From positions 1-36,177 of the forward strand of contig JAKKUO010000019.1 in assembly GCA_021890795.1 (NCBI GenBank): a stretch of DNA of 36,177 nucleotides, given 5' to 3'. How positions within the stretch are numbered: position 1 is the first letter of the stretch; every line of letters begins with the position of its first letter. This document shows positions 25,445-33,341 of this stretch, one piece after another. The notes beneath the pieces are model-generated. The model made no database searches. It saw only the letters and a list, made by a program, of their open reading frames with translations, and was not told where the DNA came from. The position numbers were made by a program, and so were the translations under genes. This DNA comes from Bacillota bacterium (GTDB taxonomy: Bacteria > Bacillota > Sulfobacillia > Symbiobacteriales > ZC4RG38).

Positions 25445-25500
25445 GACGTCTTCCAAGGGCTCACTGGCTCCTTTCCGAACGGCACTGCCCGCTCCCGGCC

Positions 25501-26301
25501 CTAGCTACCCGCCCCGACATAGGACCGGAGGCCGAGGCACCACAGGCCGTAGGCCGCGGCGAAGGCCACCACCCCCACCAGGGGGGTGAGGTAAGCGAGG
25601 AGCGGCCACGGCAGGTCGGCGGCCCGATCCAGGAGCACGTGGGCCGGGTAGTAGTTAATGAAAGCGAAGGGGAGGCCCACCGTCAGCAGCCACTGCACCA
25701 CCTGGCTGTAGATGTTGAGGGGGTAGTGGACCAGCTGTCGGGCCGGGAAGACCAAGGACCAGTAAAAGGTGTAGGTGCGCCGGGTAAAGAATCCCAGGGC
25801 GCTGACGGTCACCAGGGCCGCCCCCAGGATCAGGGCGCTGCCCACCGCCACCCCCAGCAGGTAGAGAAGCTTCAGGGGTGTCCAGACCACCCCGGCCCGC
25901 CCGGTGGCCCAGAGGAAGGCGGCGATGGAAAAGACCAGCTGACCGGTACCGGCGATGGGAGACTGGCCGGCGAGGAGCTGGACAAAGGGATTGAGGGGCC
26001 GGACCAGGGCCCGGTCGAAGAGCCCTTCCCGGATCTGATCCTCAAAGGAGACCAGGTGGAAGAAGAGGCTGACGGCAAACCCCCAGGCGAGAATCGCCAG
26101 GGCGTAGAAGAGGATCACTTCCTCCAGCTTCCAGCCGCTGATGGAGCCGAACCGGTCGGTGAGCCAGGAGAGGGCGATGAACTGCCCCATGTAGGTGGCG
26201 ATCATGGAGAAGACCTGGGCGAAGAAGTTGAACCGGTACTGCATCTGCGCCCGGGCCTGGGCACCGACCAGGAGAAGATAGCACCGCAGGGCGTGGAGCA
26301 T
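25501..26301 (-). CDS. ABC-2 type permease (COG3694-like)
   Basis: 266 residues with six hydrophobic segments. QMQYRFNFFAQVFSMIATYMGQFIALSWL starts the first membrane region, and a conserved cytoplasmic segment (FEDQIREGLFDRALVRPLNPFVQLLA) is characteristic of the family. It forms the membrane channel of the exporter with the permease encoded four bases upstream. The ATG at 26301 follows GGGAGGGTAGGGGG. It ends about 45 bp before the ATPase start. Confidence 0.88.
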   Translation of the reverse strand: MLHALRCYLLLVGAQARAQMQYRFNFFAQVFSMIATYMGQFIALSWLTDRFGSISGWKLEEVILFYALAILAWGFAVSLFFHLVSFEDQIREGLFDRALVRPLNPFVQLLAGQSPIAGTGQLVFSIAAFLWATGRAGVVWTPLKLLYLLGVAVGSALILGAALVTVSALGFFTRRTYTFYWSLVFPARQLVHYPLNIYSQVVQWLLTVGLPFAFINYYPAHVLLDRAADLPWPLLAYLTPLVGVVAFAAAYGLWCLGLRSYVGAGS

Positions 26302-26305
26302 CCCC

Positions 26306-27076
26306 CTACCCTCCCATCACCGTCATCTTCCGGACGCCGCCCAGCCAGATCCCGTACAGGATGAGGAGCGAACCCCCCGCCCACAGGGCCTGCACCGCCA
26401 GGGCGGAGAGGGCCTCGGCCCCCTGGAGCCCGCCGGAGAAGATGGCCGCCGGGGTGAAGAACATGCCGGGGAAGGGGGTGTACGTGGCGATGGCAGCCAG
26501 GGCCGGGGGCATGTACCAGAGGGGGACATAGAAGCCGGAGAAGACACCCTCGAGGAAGTCGAGGATCTGGTGGGCCTGATCAAAGTAGGTGGTCCACAGG
26601 GAGATCAGGGTGATGCCCACGTAGAGGGATGCGTTGATGACCCAGGCCAGCCCCGCGCTGAGGAGAAAGAACCCGAACTGGGGCCAGTCCGGAAGCCGGA
26701 TGCCCATGAGAAATCCCACCGCCGCAAAGGCCGGCAGGGCCCGGAGCACCCGGACGATGTTCCGCCCCAGGAAGTCCCCCAGCACCCGCACCGGGAGCGA
26801 CAGGGGCTTGGCGAGCTCCAGGGCCACATCCCCCATCCGGAACCGGCCCGCCAGTTCCCAGGTGGGCGTAAAGGTCCAGTTCTGGAGCAGCTGGCCGATG
26901 AAGACGTAACTGAGCATCCGGGCCTGGGCTTCGGGGTCTCCCCGGAGGAGGGCAGACCACAGCGCGCTGAAGAGGAGCAGGAAGGCAAAGTTCCCCACCA
27001 GGCCCATGTAGTTCTCCCACTGGTAGGCCAGCATGACTTTCATCCCTTGCCGGACCAGAGCGGCAAAGACCCGCAA
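26306..27076 (-). CDS. ABC-2 type permease (COG4587-like)
   Basis: 256 residues with six hydrophobic segments and the family pattern LAYQWENYMGLVGNFAFLLLFSALWSALL near the N-terminus and MGDVALELAKPLSLPVRVLGDFLGRN in the cytoplasmic region. First gene of the exporter operon; its stop codon is four bases before the next permease start. The start is TTG at 27076 because AAGGAGG lies seven bases upstream; the in-frame codon at 27112 has no ribosome site. Confidence 0.85.
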   Translation of the reverse strand: MRVFAALVRQGMKVMLAYQWENYMGLVGNFAFLLLFSALWSALLRGDPEAQARMLSYVFIGQLLQNWTFTPTWELAGRFRMGDVALELAKPLSLPVRVLGDFLGRNIVRVLRALPAFAAVGFLMGIRLPDWPQFGFFLLSAGLAWVINASLYVGITLISLWTTYFDQAHQILDFLEGVFSGFYVPLWYMPPALAAIATYTPFPGMFFTPAAIFSGGLQGAEALSALAVQALWAGGSLLILYGIWLGGVRKMTVMGG

Positions 27077-27364
27077 CCGCCACCCTCCTTGCGTCCGGAG
27101 CCGCCCCGGCACCGCCGCGGGCGCCCCGCTTGCCCCGCGGCCGCACCGGTCCGGTCCCAGAAATTGAGTTATCGGTTCGAAAGACGCCGCAGATCGGGCG
27201 AAAGTTCCACTGCCCCGGGGCAGCCCCGGTGCGGGGGAGGGGCGGCTGGGGGCGAACCCCGGCCCACAAGAAGACCGGCGGGCGCCGTTTCCGAGGAAAA
27301 CGGCGCCCGCCTGCGGTCTGCCGGTGGGATCGGCAAGGGCGGTGGACGGAGCCGGCGCCTCCGG
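27077..27364. other. Spacer between the exporter and YgjP operons
   Basis: The A/T-richer part at 27159-27190 probably holds the exporter promoter, though no clean hexamer pair was found. A terminator for the upstream minus-strand operon lies at 27279-27310. I see no gene in it. Confidence 0.4.
27279..27310 (-). terminator. Terminator of the thioesterase-to-metallopeptidase operon
   Basis: A perfect 13-bp stem (27278-27290 with 27298-27310, 7-nt loop), extended by a further outer AGACC/GGTCT pairing, is followed on the minus strand by TCTTCTTGT. It lies about 55 bp after the metallopeptidase stop codon. Confidence 0.7.
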
Positions 27365-28084
27365 TCAGCCTGCCCCCATGGCGGCGAGCCAGAGGCCGTA
27401 GCGCCGGAGCCGGGCCCGGCGCTCCCAGTAGTCGGGGCAGGCCCGGGCCACCAGCCGCCAGAACCGGGGGCTGTGGTTCATCTCCTTCAGGTGGCAGATC
27501 TCGTGGATCAGCACGTACTCCAGGAGGTCCCGGGGACCATCCCGGAGCCGGTCGGAGATGTAGATATTCCGGGTCCGGCCGCTGCAGGAGCCCCACAGGG
27601 AGCGCTGGGCCTTGAACCGGACCGCCCCCATGGGAAAGCCGTAGTACCGCTCGTTCAGCTCCCGGGCCCAGGCGGCCAGCTCCTCGTCGGTGCGAATCCC
27701 CGAGGGCGGGCCCCAGGCTCCCGCAACCGGCCCGCGCCCGGCTCCGGAGACGACTCCGGCCGGCTCTCCGGTCCCGGGGGCGACTCGGGCCGGGTCCCCG
27801 GTACCCGGGGCGACTCTGGCTGCCTCCCCGGCCCCGGGGCCGACCCTCACCGGCTCCCCGGCCCCGGGGTCCATCCCGGCGGCTGGCGCCGGCGTGGCAA
27901 GGGCGGCGACCCGGGCCACCTGGGCCCGGAGCCGCCGGGTGAGAACGGCGATGTGCTCCTCCTGCACCGCCCGGGGGAGACGGCTGGAGATGTAGAGCAC
28001 CAGGGTGCCGCCCTCCACCTTGCCGGAGGAGTGTTTCTTGTCCTTGTAGACGATTCGAACGGGCAACTGCTCCGGACTGACCAT
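27365..28084 (-). CDS. YgjP-like M48-family metallopeptidase with repeat insert
   Basis: 239 residues. The zinc motif HEICHLKEMNHSPRFW gives His194, Glu195 and His198 with a third histidine in NHSPRF. RSLWGSCSGRTRNIYIS and the preceding RYYGFPM match the YgjP (DUF45) family of SprT-like metalloproteins. Residues about 65-120 form a Pro/Gly/Ala-rich insert built from four or five 10-residue units (PGAGEPVRVG type, 30 bp in DNA), absent from ordinary family members. The ATG at 28084 follows GAGGTGA. Last gene of a tightly packed operon; the family's physiological substrate is not established. Confidence 0.85.
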   Translation of the reverse strand: MVSPEQLPVRIVYKDKKHSSGKVEGGTLVLYISSRLPRAVQEEHIAVLTRRLRAQVARVAALATPAPAAGMDPGAGEPVRVGPGAGEAARVAPGTGDPARVAPGTGEPAGVVSGAGRGPVAGAWGPPSGIRTDEELAAWARELNERYYGFPMGAVRFKAQRSLWGSCSGRTRNIYISDRLRDGPRDLLEYVLIHEICHLKEMNHSPRFWRLVARACPDYWERRARLRRYGLWLAAMGAG

Positions 28085-28092
28085 GGCTCACC

Positions 28093-28536
28093 TCATCGGC
28101 TTAGAAAAATGCCCAGGCCCAGCACCACCGGGTAGGAGAGCAGGAGGATCGCTGCGAGCCGGCGGAGCTGGGGCCCCTCGACCCGGAAGACCCGCCGGAG
28201 CATCACCCACCAGACCGCAGCGAAGGCGACCAGCCCGGCGGCGCCGACAGCCACGAGCCCACCGGTTCCCCGGGGGCCCTGGCCGCTGGCCACGGTCCAG
28301 CCGACCATCAGCAGCGCCCAGAGGAGGTCCCCGGTCAGGCCGGCGAGAAAGCCGAGCCACGCCCCCCGTCCGGGGGAGATCCGGGGCGCACCGGCTGCCC
28401 CGGCCTGCGCATCGGCTCGCCCCCCGGCGGCCGGGTCCCCTTCGCGGCCGGTCCCGGCTGCCGGGTCGGCCATGGGGGTGGCTGCCACGTACCCCACCAG
28501 GGCACTTACAAGGGCAAACCAGAGAAAGAGGGTCAC
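28093..28536 (-). CDS. Four-helix membrane protein, unknown function
   Basis: 147 residues with hydrophobic segments at about 2-20, 52-78, 85-108 and 118-140, and a polar Ala/Gly-rich loop after the first. No family recognised. The GTG start overlaps the upstream gene's stop codon in a GTGA arrangement, with GGGGGAG just upstream, which points to translational coupling. It ends eight bases before the metallopeptidase ATG. Confidence 0.72.
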   Translation of the reverse strand: MTLFLWFALVSALVGYVAATPMADPAAGTGREGDPAAGGRADAQAGAAGAPRISPGRGAWLGFLAGLTGDLLWALLMVGWTVASGQGPRGTGGLVAVGAAGLVAFAAVWWVMLRRVFRVEGPQLRRLAAILLLSYPVVLGLGIFLSR

Positions 28537-29258
28537 GGCCGCTCCCCCTCGTCCAGCCCCTGCCGGGGACAGAGGTCTGCCAGGGGGCACTCCCTGCACC
28601 GGGGCCCGCGCTTCAGGCAAATCCGGTTGCTCACGGTCACAATCTGGGCATGGAAGTCGTTGAAGAGCCCCGTGTCCGCCGGCAGGTGGCGGTGAAAGAA
28701 GGCCTGCATTTCGTCGTAGGAGATATCGGTCCGGGTGAAGGCGCCGAGCCGGTAGAAGAGCCGGCGGGTGTAGGCGTCCACCACCATCACCGGGTAGCCG
28801 CCGGCGTAGCAGAGGATGGAGTCCGCGGTCTCCGGCCCCACCCCCTTCAGGGCGAGAAGCTCGGCCCGCACCTCCCCGAGAGGCCGGGCGAAGAGGGCGT
28901 CGAGGCTCCCCCCGTACCGGGAGAAGAGGTAGTCGCAGAAGATCTTCAGCCGCTCCGCCTTCTGCCGGTAGTACCCCGCCGGCCGGATGCAGGCGGCTAC
29001 CTCCTCCACCGGGGCAGCATGGAGGGCCGCCGGGGTCAGCAGCCCCGCCGCCCGCAGGTTGGCGATGGCCTTCTCCACGTTCACCCAGGCGACGTTCTGG
29101 GTGAGGTACGCCCCGACGATCACCTCGAAGGGGCCGTCCTGGGCGGGCCACCACTGCCGGTGGCCAAAGCGCTCCCGGAGCCGCCGGTAGACCGCGCCGA
29201 GCCACGGCCCCCAGCCGCCGGCCGGAGGTGGCGCCACCGACGGCAACTCAGCCGCCAT
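28533..29258 (-). CDS. Endonuclease III-related DNA glycosylase (COG2231-like)
   Basis: 241 residues of the helix-hairpin-helix glycosylase superfamily. The HhH motif LKGVGPETADSILCYA is followed by the catalytic aspartate Asp161 (VVDAYTRR). The lysine that gives endonuclease III its lyase activity is Glu143 here, as in the MagIII/COG2231 group, so a monofunctional base glycosylase acting on alkylated bases is the best guess. Four cysteines in a C-x6-C-x2-C-x5-C pattern near the C-terminus form a 4Fe-4S site. ATG at 29258 is chosen over 29264 because GGAGGAGG is then six bases away. It overlaps the end of the thioesterase gene by 11 bases. Confidence 0.9.
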   Translation of the reverse strand: MAAELPSVAPPPAGGWGPWLGAVYRRLRERFGHRQWWPAQDGPFEVIVGAYLTQNVAWVNVEKAIANLRAAGLLTPAALHAAPVEEVAACIRPAGYYRQKAERLKIFCDYLFSRYGGSLDALFARPLGEVRAELLALKGVGPETADSILCYAGGYPVMVVDAYTRRLFYRLGAFTRTDISYDEMQAFFHRHLPADTGLFNDFHAQIVTVSNRICLKRGPRCRECPLADLCPRQGLDEGERP

Positions 29259-29724
29259 GGCCATCCTCCTCCCCGGCCGCCGCCTCGTCATGCCCGACGG
29301 CCCGGTCCGGCCCGCTGGCAGCCGTGCCCTCCCGCCGGCCCGTCCCGATGGCGAAGGTCGAGAGCACCCGGGCCACCGGTGCGCCGGCGGCATCCACCAC
29401 GTCTGCCTCCACCACCGCCAGGGTGCGGCCCTGGTGGAGGACCCGGGCCCGGGCCTCCAGGTCCCCCCGGGCGGGTCGGAGGTAGTTGATCTTCAGTTCC
29501 ACCGTTGCCAGCCGGGTCCCGGCAGGCAGGGCAGCCCGCACCGCCCAGCCCAGGGCGAAGTCCGCCAAAGTGGCGATGGCGCCGCCATGGATCGTCCCGT
29601 GGATGTTGTCGTGTTCCGGCCGATAGCGCATCCGGGCCCGAGCCTCGCCGCCTCCGGCCGCGACCAGTTCGCAGCCGACGAACTCCGCAAAGGGACTCCG
29701 GGGCCGCTGGGGTTCCACAGACAA
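29248..29724 (-). CDS. PaaI-type hotdog thioesterase
   Basis: 158 residues. The hotdog core has the family motif NIHGTIHGGAIATLADFALGWAV and a following TVELKINYLRPARGDLEARARV strand. The family hydrolyses aryl- or acyl-CoA thioesters. The start is TTG at 29724, with GGAGG eight bases upstream; the in-frame ATG at 29757 has no ribosome site. A polar tail of about 25 residues follows the domain, and its DNA overlaps the glycosylase gene. First gene of the four-gene operon. Confidence 0.85.
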   Translation of the reverse strand: MSVEPQRPRSPFAEFVGCELVAAGGGEARARMRYRPEHDNIHGTIHGGAIATLADFALGWAVRAALPAGTRLATVELKINYLRPARGDLEARARVLHQGRTLAVVEADVVDAAGAPVARVLSTFAIGTGRREGTAASGPDRAVGHDEAAAGEEDGHGG

Positions 29725-29960
29725 GAAGGACGCCTCCTGTCCAGGTGACCTGTCCATGTGATGGGAAGGGCTCTGCGGCTTGAGATGGCCCCTCTCCGAA
29801 TCGCTCTTTCGATTTCGGATTACCGTTGTTCGGTGAGGGCTCCCGGCATTCCTTCTCCGGAGCGGTGCCCGCTCCGGGCCGACCCGTCTCCCCGTCGGCC
29901 TTCGGGATCAGCTCCTGGACATGACAAACGCGATGGAGTCTCATGACAGGCCGCGATGGA

Positions 29961-30005
29961 GCCTCCGGGCATACCGGGCCCGGAGGCTTCATTATTGTTA
30001 TTGTT
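29961..30005 (+). terminator. Orphan plus-strand terminator
   Basis: A perfect 10-bp stem (29961-29970 with 29978-29987, loop ATACCGG) is followed by TTCATTATTGTTATTGTTA. It has the form of an intrinsic terminator on the plus strand, but the nearest upstream plus-strand gene ends more than 5 kb away, so the transcript it would end is unknown. Confidence 0.6.
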
Positions 30006-30164
30006 ACCAGGGGATCGTTGCCAGGGGTCCCTCACCCCTCCCGCCGGGCGACCACCAGCGGGTCTTCCTCCTCCTCCTCGTCCCACCGGAGGCCGAGGGC
30101 GGCCGGGGTCGTATGCCGAGCATCCCGCAGTCCCACAGGCCGGTGGCCGGCCTTCTCCCGTCGT

Positions 30165-30205
30165 GACAAATCCTATACTATATGCTTGACAGAATAAATA
30201 GAGTC
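30165..30205. promoter_or_regulatory. A/T-rich promoter island upstream of the acylase
   Basis: This stretch contains TATACT (30174-30179) and a consensus TTGACA (30186-30191). The two are in the wrong order to form one promoter, and neither has a good partner at 16-18 bp, so the actual promoter, or an alternative sigma factor, cannot be fixed by eye. Confidence 0.35.
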
Positions 30206-30235
30206 CTACTCCCAGTCTGAAAGGAGCGGCCGAAG

Positions 30236-32731
30236 GTGTCTGGAGTCTCCTCCCTGGCCCGCCGGGTTTACCGGCCCGTGCCCCGGCGCCGGCCCCGGTG
30301 GCTGCGGCTGCTGCTCGGGCTGATCGCCCTTCTCCTGGTGGTCAGCGGGACCGGGACCACCGCCGGGTACCTCTACCTCCGCCGGGGGCTACCGGTCACC
30401 CGGGGGGAACTGGTAGTCCCGGGGCTGCGGGAGCCGGTGACGGTGATCCGGGACCGGTGGGGCGTGCCCCACATCTTCGCCCGGAACCGGCACGACCTCT
30501 ACTTTGCCCAGGGGTACGTGACCGCCCAGGACCGGCTCTTCCAGATGGACGTCTCCCGCCGGGCCGCGGCGGGCCGGCTGGCCGAGGTCTTCGGGGAGGC
30601 ACTGGTGGAGACGGACAAGTTTCTCCGCACCTTCGGGCTCTGGCGGGCCGCGGAGGCGATGGAGGCCGCCCTCAGCCCGGAGGCCCGGGAGGTCGCGGAG
30701 GCCTACGCCGCCGGGGTGAACGCCTACATCGAGGAGGCGATCCGCTCCGGCAACCTGCCGCCGGAGTTCCGGCTGGCAGGGTATACTCCCGAACCCTGGC
30801 GGCCGGTGGACACCGCCAGCATCGCCAAGCTCATGGCCTACGACCTGAGCGACAACTGGTCCGCGGAGGTCTGGTACCTGCAGATGGCCCAGAAGGTGGG
30901 CCTGGAGAAGGTGGCGGAGCTGATGCCGGCCTACCCGGAGACCGGGCCGGTGGTCATGCGCTACAGCGCCGGCCTGCCTCTCGGGGAACTCCTGGCCGCG
31001 GCCCGGCCGGTGGCCGAGTGGACCGGGAGCAACAACTGGGTCCTCTCCGGCCGGCGCACCGCCAGCGGCAAGCCCCTGCTGGCCAACGACCCCCACCTGG
31101 GCATGGGGGTGCCGGCGATCTGGTACCAGACCCATCTGGTGGTCCCTGGGGAAGTCAACGTCATTGGCGTCACCTTCCCCGGGGTGCCCGGTATCGTCCT
31201 CGGCCACAACGAGCACATCGCCTGGGGCGTGACGAACCTCGGGCCGGACACCCAGGACCTCTACCTGGAGGTGCCCAACCCGGCCAACCCCCGGGAGTTC
31301 CTCTACGACGGGCAGTGGGAGCCGGCTCGGGTGATCGTGGAGGAGATCCGGGTGAAGGGCCGGGCCGAGCCCGTCCGGCATGAAGTGCTGATCACCCGCC
31401 ATGGCCCCATCATCACCCCGGTGGCGGGCAGCCAACAGAACCGGCCCACCGCCGCCCTGGCCCTCCGGTGGACCGCCCACGACCCTTCGAGCGAGCTGGA
31501 CGCGTTTCTGAAGATCAACGCCGCCCGGAACTGGCAGGAGTTCCGGGAGGCCCTCCGGCACTTCACCACCCCCACCCAGAACTTTGTCTTCGCGGCGACA
31601 GATGGCACCATCGCCTACCGGGGGAACGGCCGGATCCCCATTCGGGCCAAGGGGAACGGCCTCTTCCCGGCGCCGGGATGGACCTCGGAGTACGAGTGGC
31701 AGGGGTTCATCCCCTGGGAGGAGCTGCCGGAAGTGGTCAACCCGCCGGAGGGGTTCATCGCCACCGCCAACGCCAAGGTGGTGGACGACCGCTACCCCTA
31801 TTTCCTCACCGCCGCGTGGGCCCCGCCCTACCGGCACGCGCGCATTGAGGAAGTGCTCCGACAGGCGGAGAACTGGACGGTCAAGGAGATGCAGGCCCTG
31901 CAGAACGACGTGGCCAACCTCCAGGCCCGCACCCTCTGGCCGGTGCTGGAGCGGCTCCTCATCCAGGGGCTGGAGCGGGCCCCGGCGCCGGAGCCGGACG
32001 GGGACGGGCGGGCAGCGGAGACGGCCGCGGCCCTGGAAGCCGCCGCGCTGGCAGCCCTCCGGCAGTGGGACCAGCAGGACACGCCGGAGAGCGTCGGCGC
32101 CACCATCTGGCACACCTGGTACCGGCACATGATGGAAGCGACCTTCCTGGACGAGATGGGGGAGGACCTCTACCGGCGGATGCCCCACGGGGTCCTCACC
32201 TTCGACCGGCTGATCCTGGCGGCCGGCGAGGGGAAGGAATCCGGCTGGTTTGACGACATCAACACCCCGGAGGCCGAGGACGCGGCGGCCATCGCCGCCC
32301 GGAGCTTCCGAAGCGCGGTGGCCGAGCTCGCCCAGACCCTGGGGCCGAAGGTGGAGAAGTGGCAGTGGGGCCGGCTCCACCGGCTGCCCTTCGAGCACCG
32401 GCTGGGGGCGGTGCCGCTGCTGCGGCCCATCTTCAACGTGGCCGGTGCCCCCGTCGGCGGCAGCGGGGTGACCGTGAACGCCAACGCCTACGGGCGGACC
32501 GGACCGGGGTTTACGGTGACCCTTGGCCCTGTCTGGCGGCAGGTGGTGGACCTGGGGGACATCGCCGGCAACTCCTGGGATGTGGTGGCCCCCGGCCAGT
32601 CGGGCCACCCCCTCAGCCCCCACTACGACGACCAGTTCGAACTCTGGCGCCAGGGGAAGTACCATCCCCAGCTCTTCTCCGAAGCGGTGCTCTCCGGCGG
32701 CCGCCGGCTGGTCCTGCAGCCGGCGAAGTGA
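30236..32731 (+). CDS. Penicillin acylase-family Ntn hydrolase
   Basis: 831 residues, made as one precursor with an N-terminal membrane anchor (about residues 22-50), so the enzyme is extracytoplasmic. The autocatalytic site EWTG/SNNWVLSG puts the new N-terminal nucleophile at Ser265. LANDPHLGMGVPAIWYQTHL follows in the beta chain, and the C-terminus has the family end GQSGHPLSPHYDDQFELW. The family cleaves amide bonds of penicillins, acyl-homoserine lactones or acylated amino compounds; the substrate here cannot be told. The start is GTG at 30236, with AAAGGAG nine bases upstream. Confidence 0.92.
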   Translation: MSGVSSLARRVYRPVPRRRPRWLRLLLGLIALLLVVSGTGTTAGYLYLRRGLPVTRGELVVPGLREPVTVIRDRWGVPHIFARNRHDLYFAQGYVTAQDRLFQMDVSRRAAAGRLAEVFGEALVETDKFLRTFGLWRAAEAMEAALSPEAREVAEAYAAGVNAYIEEAIRSGNLPPEFRLAGYTPEPWRPVDTASIAKLMAYDLSDNWSAEVWYLQMAQKVGLEKVAELMPAYPETGPVVMRYSAGLPLGELLAAARPVAEWTGSNNWVLSGRRTASGKPLLANDPHLGMGVPAIWYQTHLVVPGEVNVIGVTFPGVPGIVLGHNEHIAWGVTNLGPDTQDLYLEVPNPANPREFLYDGQWEPARVIVEEIRVKGRAEPVRHEVLITRHGPIITPVAGSQQNRPTAALALRWTAHDPSSELDAFLKINAARNWQEFREALRHFTTPTQNFVFAATDGTIAYRGNGRIPIRAKGNGLFPAPGWTSEYEWQGFIPWEELPEVVNPPEGFIATANAKVVDDRYPYFLTAAWAPPYRHARIEEVLRQAENWTVKEMQALQNDVANLQARTLWPVLERLLIQGLERAPAPEPDGDGRAAETAAALEAAALAALRQWDQQDTPESVGATIWHTWYRHMMEATFLDEMGEDLYRRMPHGVLTFDRLILAAGEGKESGWFDDINTPEAEDAAAIAARSFRSAVAELAQTLGPKVEKWQWGRLHRLPFEHRLGAVPLLRPIFNVAGAPVGGSGVTVNANAYGRTGPGFTVTLGPVWRQVVDLGDIAGNSWDVVAPGQSGHPLSPHYDDQFELWRQGKYHPQLFSEAVLSGGRRLVLQPAK

Positions 32732-32840
32732 CAGCCTAAGTACCAGCCAAGGAAAGGATGGCCGCTGGGAGAAGAAGAAGGATCTGGGTCGGACCCCCAG
32801 TTCGGGGGGCACCGCCGGCAGATCGGGGGTGAGGCATCGG

Positions 32841-33008
32841 ATGAATGGGCAACTCGGCATCGGCGAAGGACTCTTGCTGCTCCTGCTCATCCTGCTGCTC
32901 CTGCGCTTCCTCTTCCGGCTGGCGCTGAAGGTCCTCTTCTGGGTCATGGTGGTGGGCCTCGTGTACGTCCTCTGGACGACGGGCACGCTTCAGAAAGTCC
33001 TGTCCTGA
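32841..33008 (+). CDS. 55-residue hydrophobic membrane protein
   Basis: 55 residues, almost entirely hydrophobic: a Leu-rich segment (about 10-30) runs into a second (about 31-48) with basic residues between. No family recognised. GTGAGG lies six bases before the ATG at 32841. It is 109 bp after the acylase gene on the same strand, so it may be co-transcribed. Confidence 0.6.
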   Translation: MNGQLGIGEGLLLLLLILLLLRFLFRLALKVLFWVMVVGLVYVLWTTGTLQKVLS

Positions 33009-33341
33009 CCGGTTTGCAACCCGTTTAGAGTCTCTGGTCGACGACCGGGGGCTCCTTCTTTTCTGGCTTCTGGCCGCTCACCCCTGGGCCGTCTGCGAGA
33101 TTCCCCGCCGGCCCCGAAGGGGCACGCCCCTGAGCGGAGGAGCAATTTGGAACACGAACTCACCGGCAGCCGCCGGCTGATCCGGCGGTCGGTCAACCGA
33201 AGGGCACCGGCGGGGCCCTTAGGAACGCCCGGGGCGCGGGAGGGGTGCCTCCTCTCCGGAGGCACCCCTCCCGCGCTACGGTTCCGATAGCCGTCGACCG
33301 CGGATGCGCCGCGGCGCCCCCCTGCCGCACTGGACGGCCGG
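33009..33341. other. Convergent spacer
   Basis: This stretch separates the plus-strand 55-residue gene from the minus-strand peptide gene. Its main element is the perfect hairpin at 33234-33276. I see no coding sequence with a ribosome site. Confidence 0.5.
33234..33276. terminator. 19-bp perfect hairpin between convergent genes
   Basis: The stem pairs 33234-33252 with 33258-33276 without mismatch (5-nt loop), the longest perfect stem in the window. It lies 66 bp past the stop of the secreted-peptide gene (minus) and 226 bp past the plus-strand gene. There is no T-run on either side, so it may block read-through or protect a 3' end rather than act as a classical terminator. Confidence 0.6.

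Larger units (their letters stand above)
29725..30235. other. Divergent 511-bp region with terminator and A/T-rich island
   Basis: The region lies between the minus-strand thioesterase operon and the plus-strand acylase gene. It holds a near-perfect direct repeat of about 22 bp (around 29920-29964, core CATGACA...CGCGATGGAG), a strong plus-strand terminator-like hairpin at 29961-29987, and an A/T-rich island at 30165-30205. No protein gene with a ribosome site was found. A small RNA is possible. Confidence 0.5.

Noticed and set aside
29730-29990. Structured minus-strand leader as a known riboswitch or T-box
   Set aside because: None of the conserved T-box, glycine, TPP, SAM or fluoride motifs I know could be matched.
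30174-30191. TATACT and TTGACA as one plus-strand promoter of the acylase
   Set aside because: The -10-like box lies upstream of the -35-like box, so they cannot form one promoter in that orientation.
32758-32832. 24-codon plus-strand ORF between the acylase and micro-protein genes
   Set aside because: The purine-rich stretch touches the ATG with no spacing and the product is a short Arg/Pro/Gly peptide with no feature.
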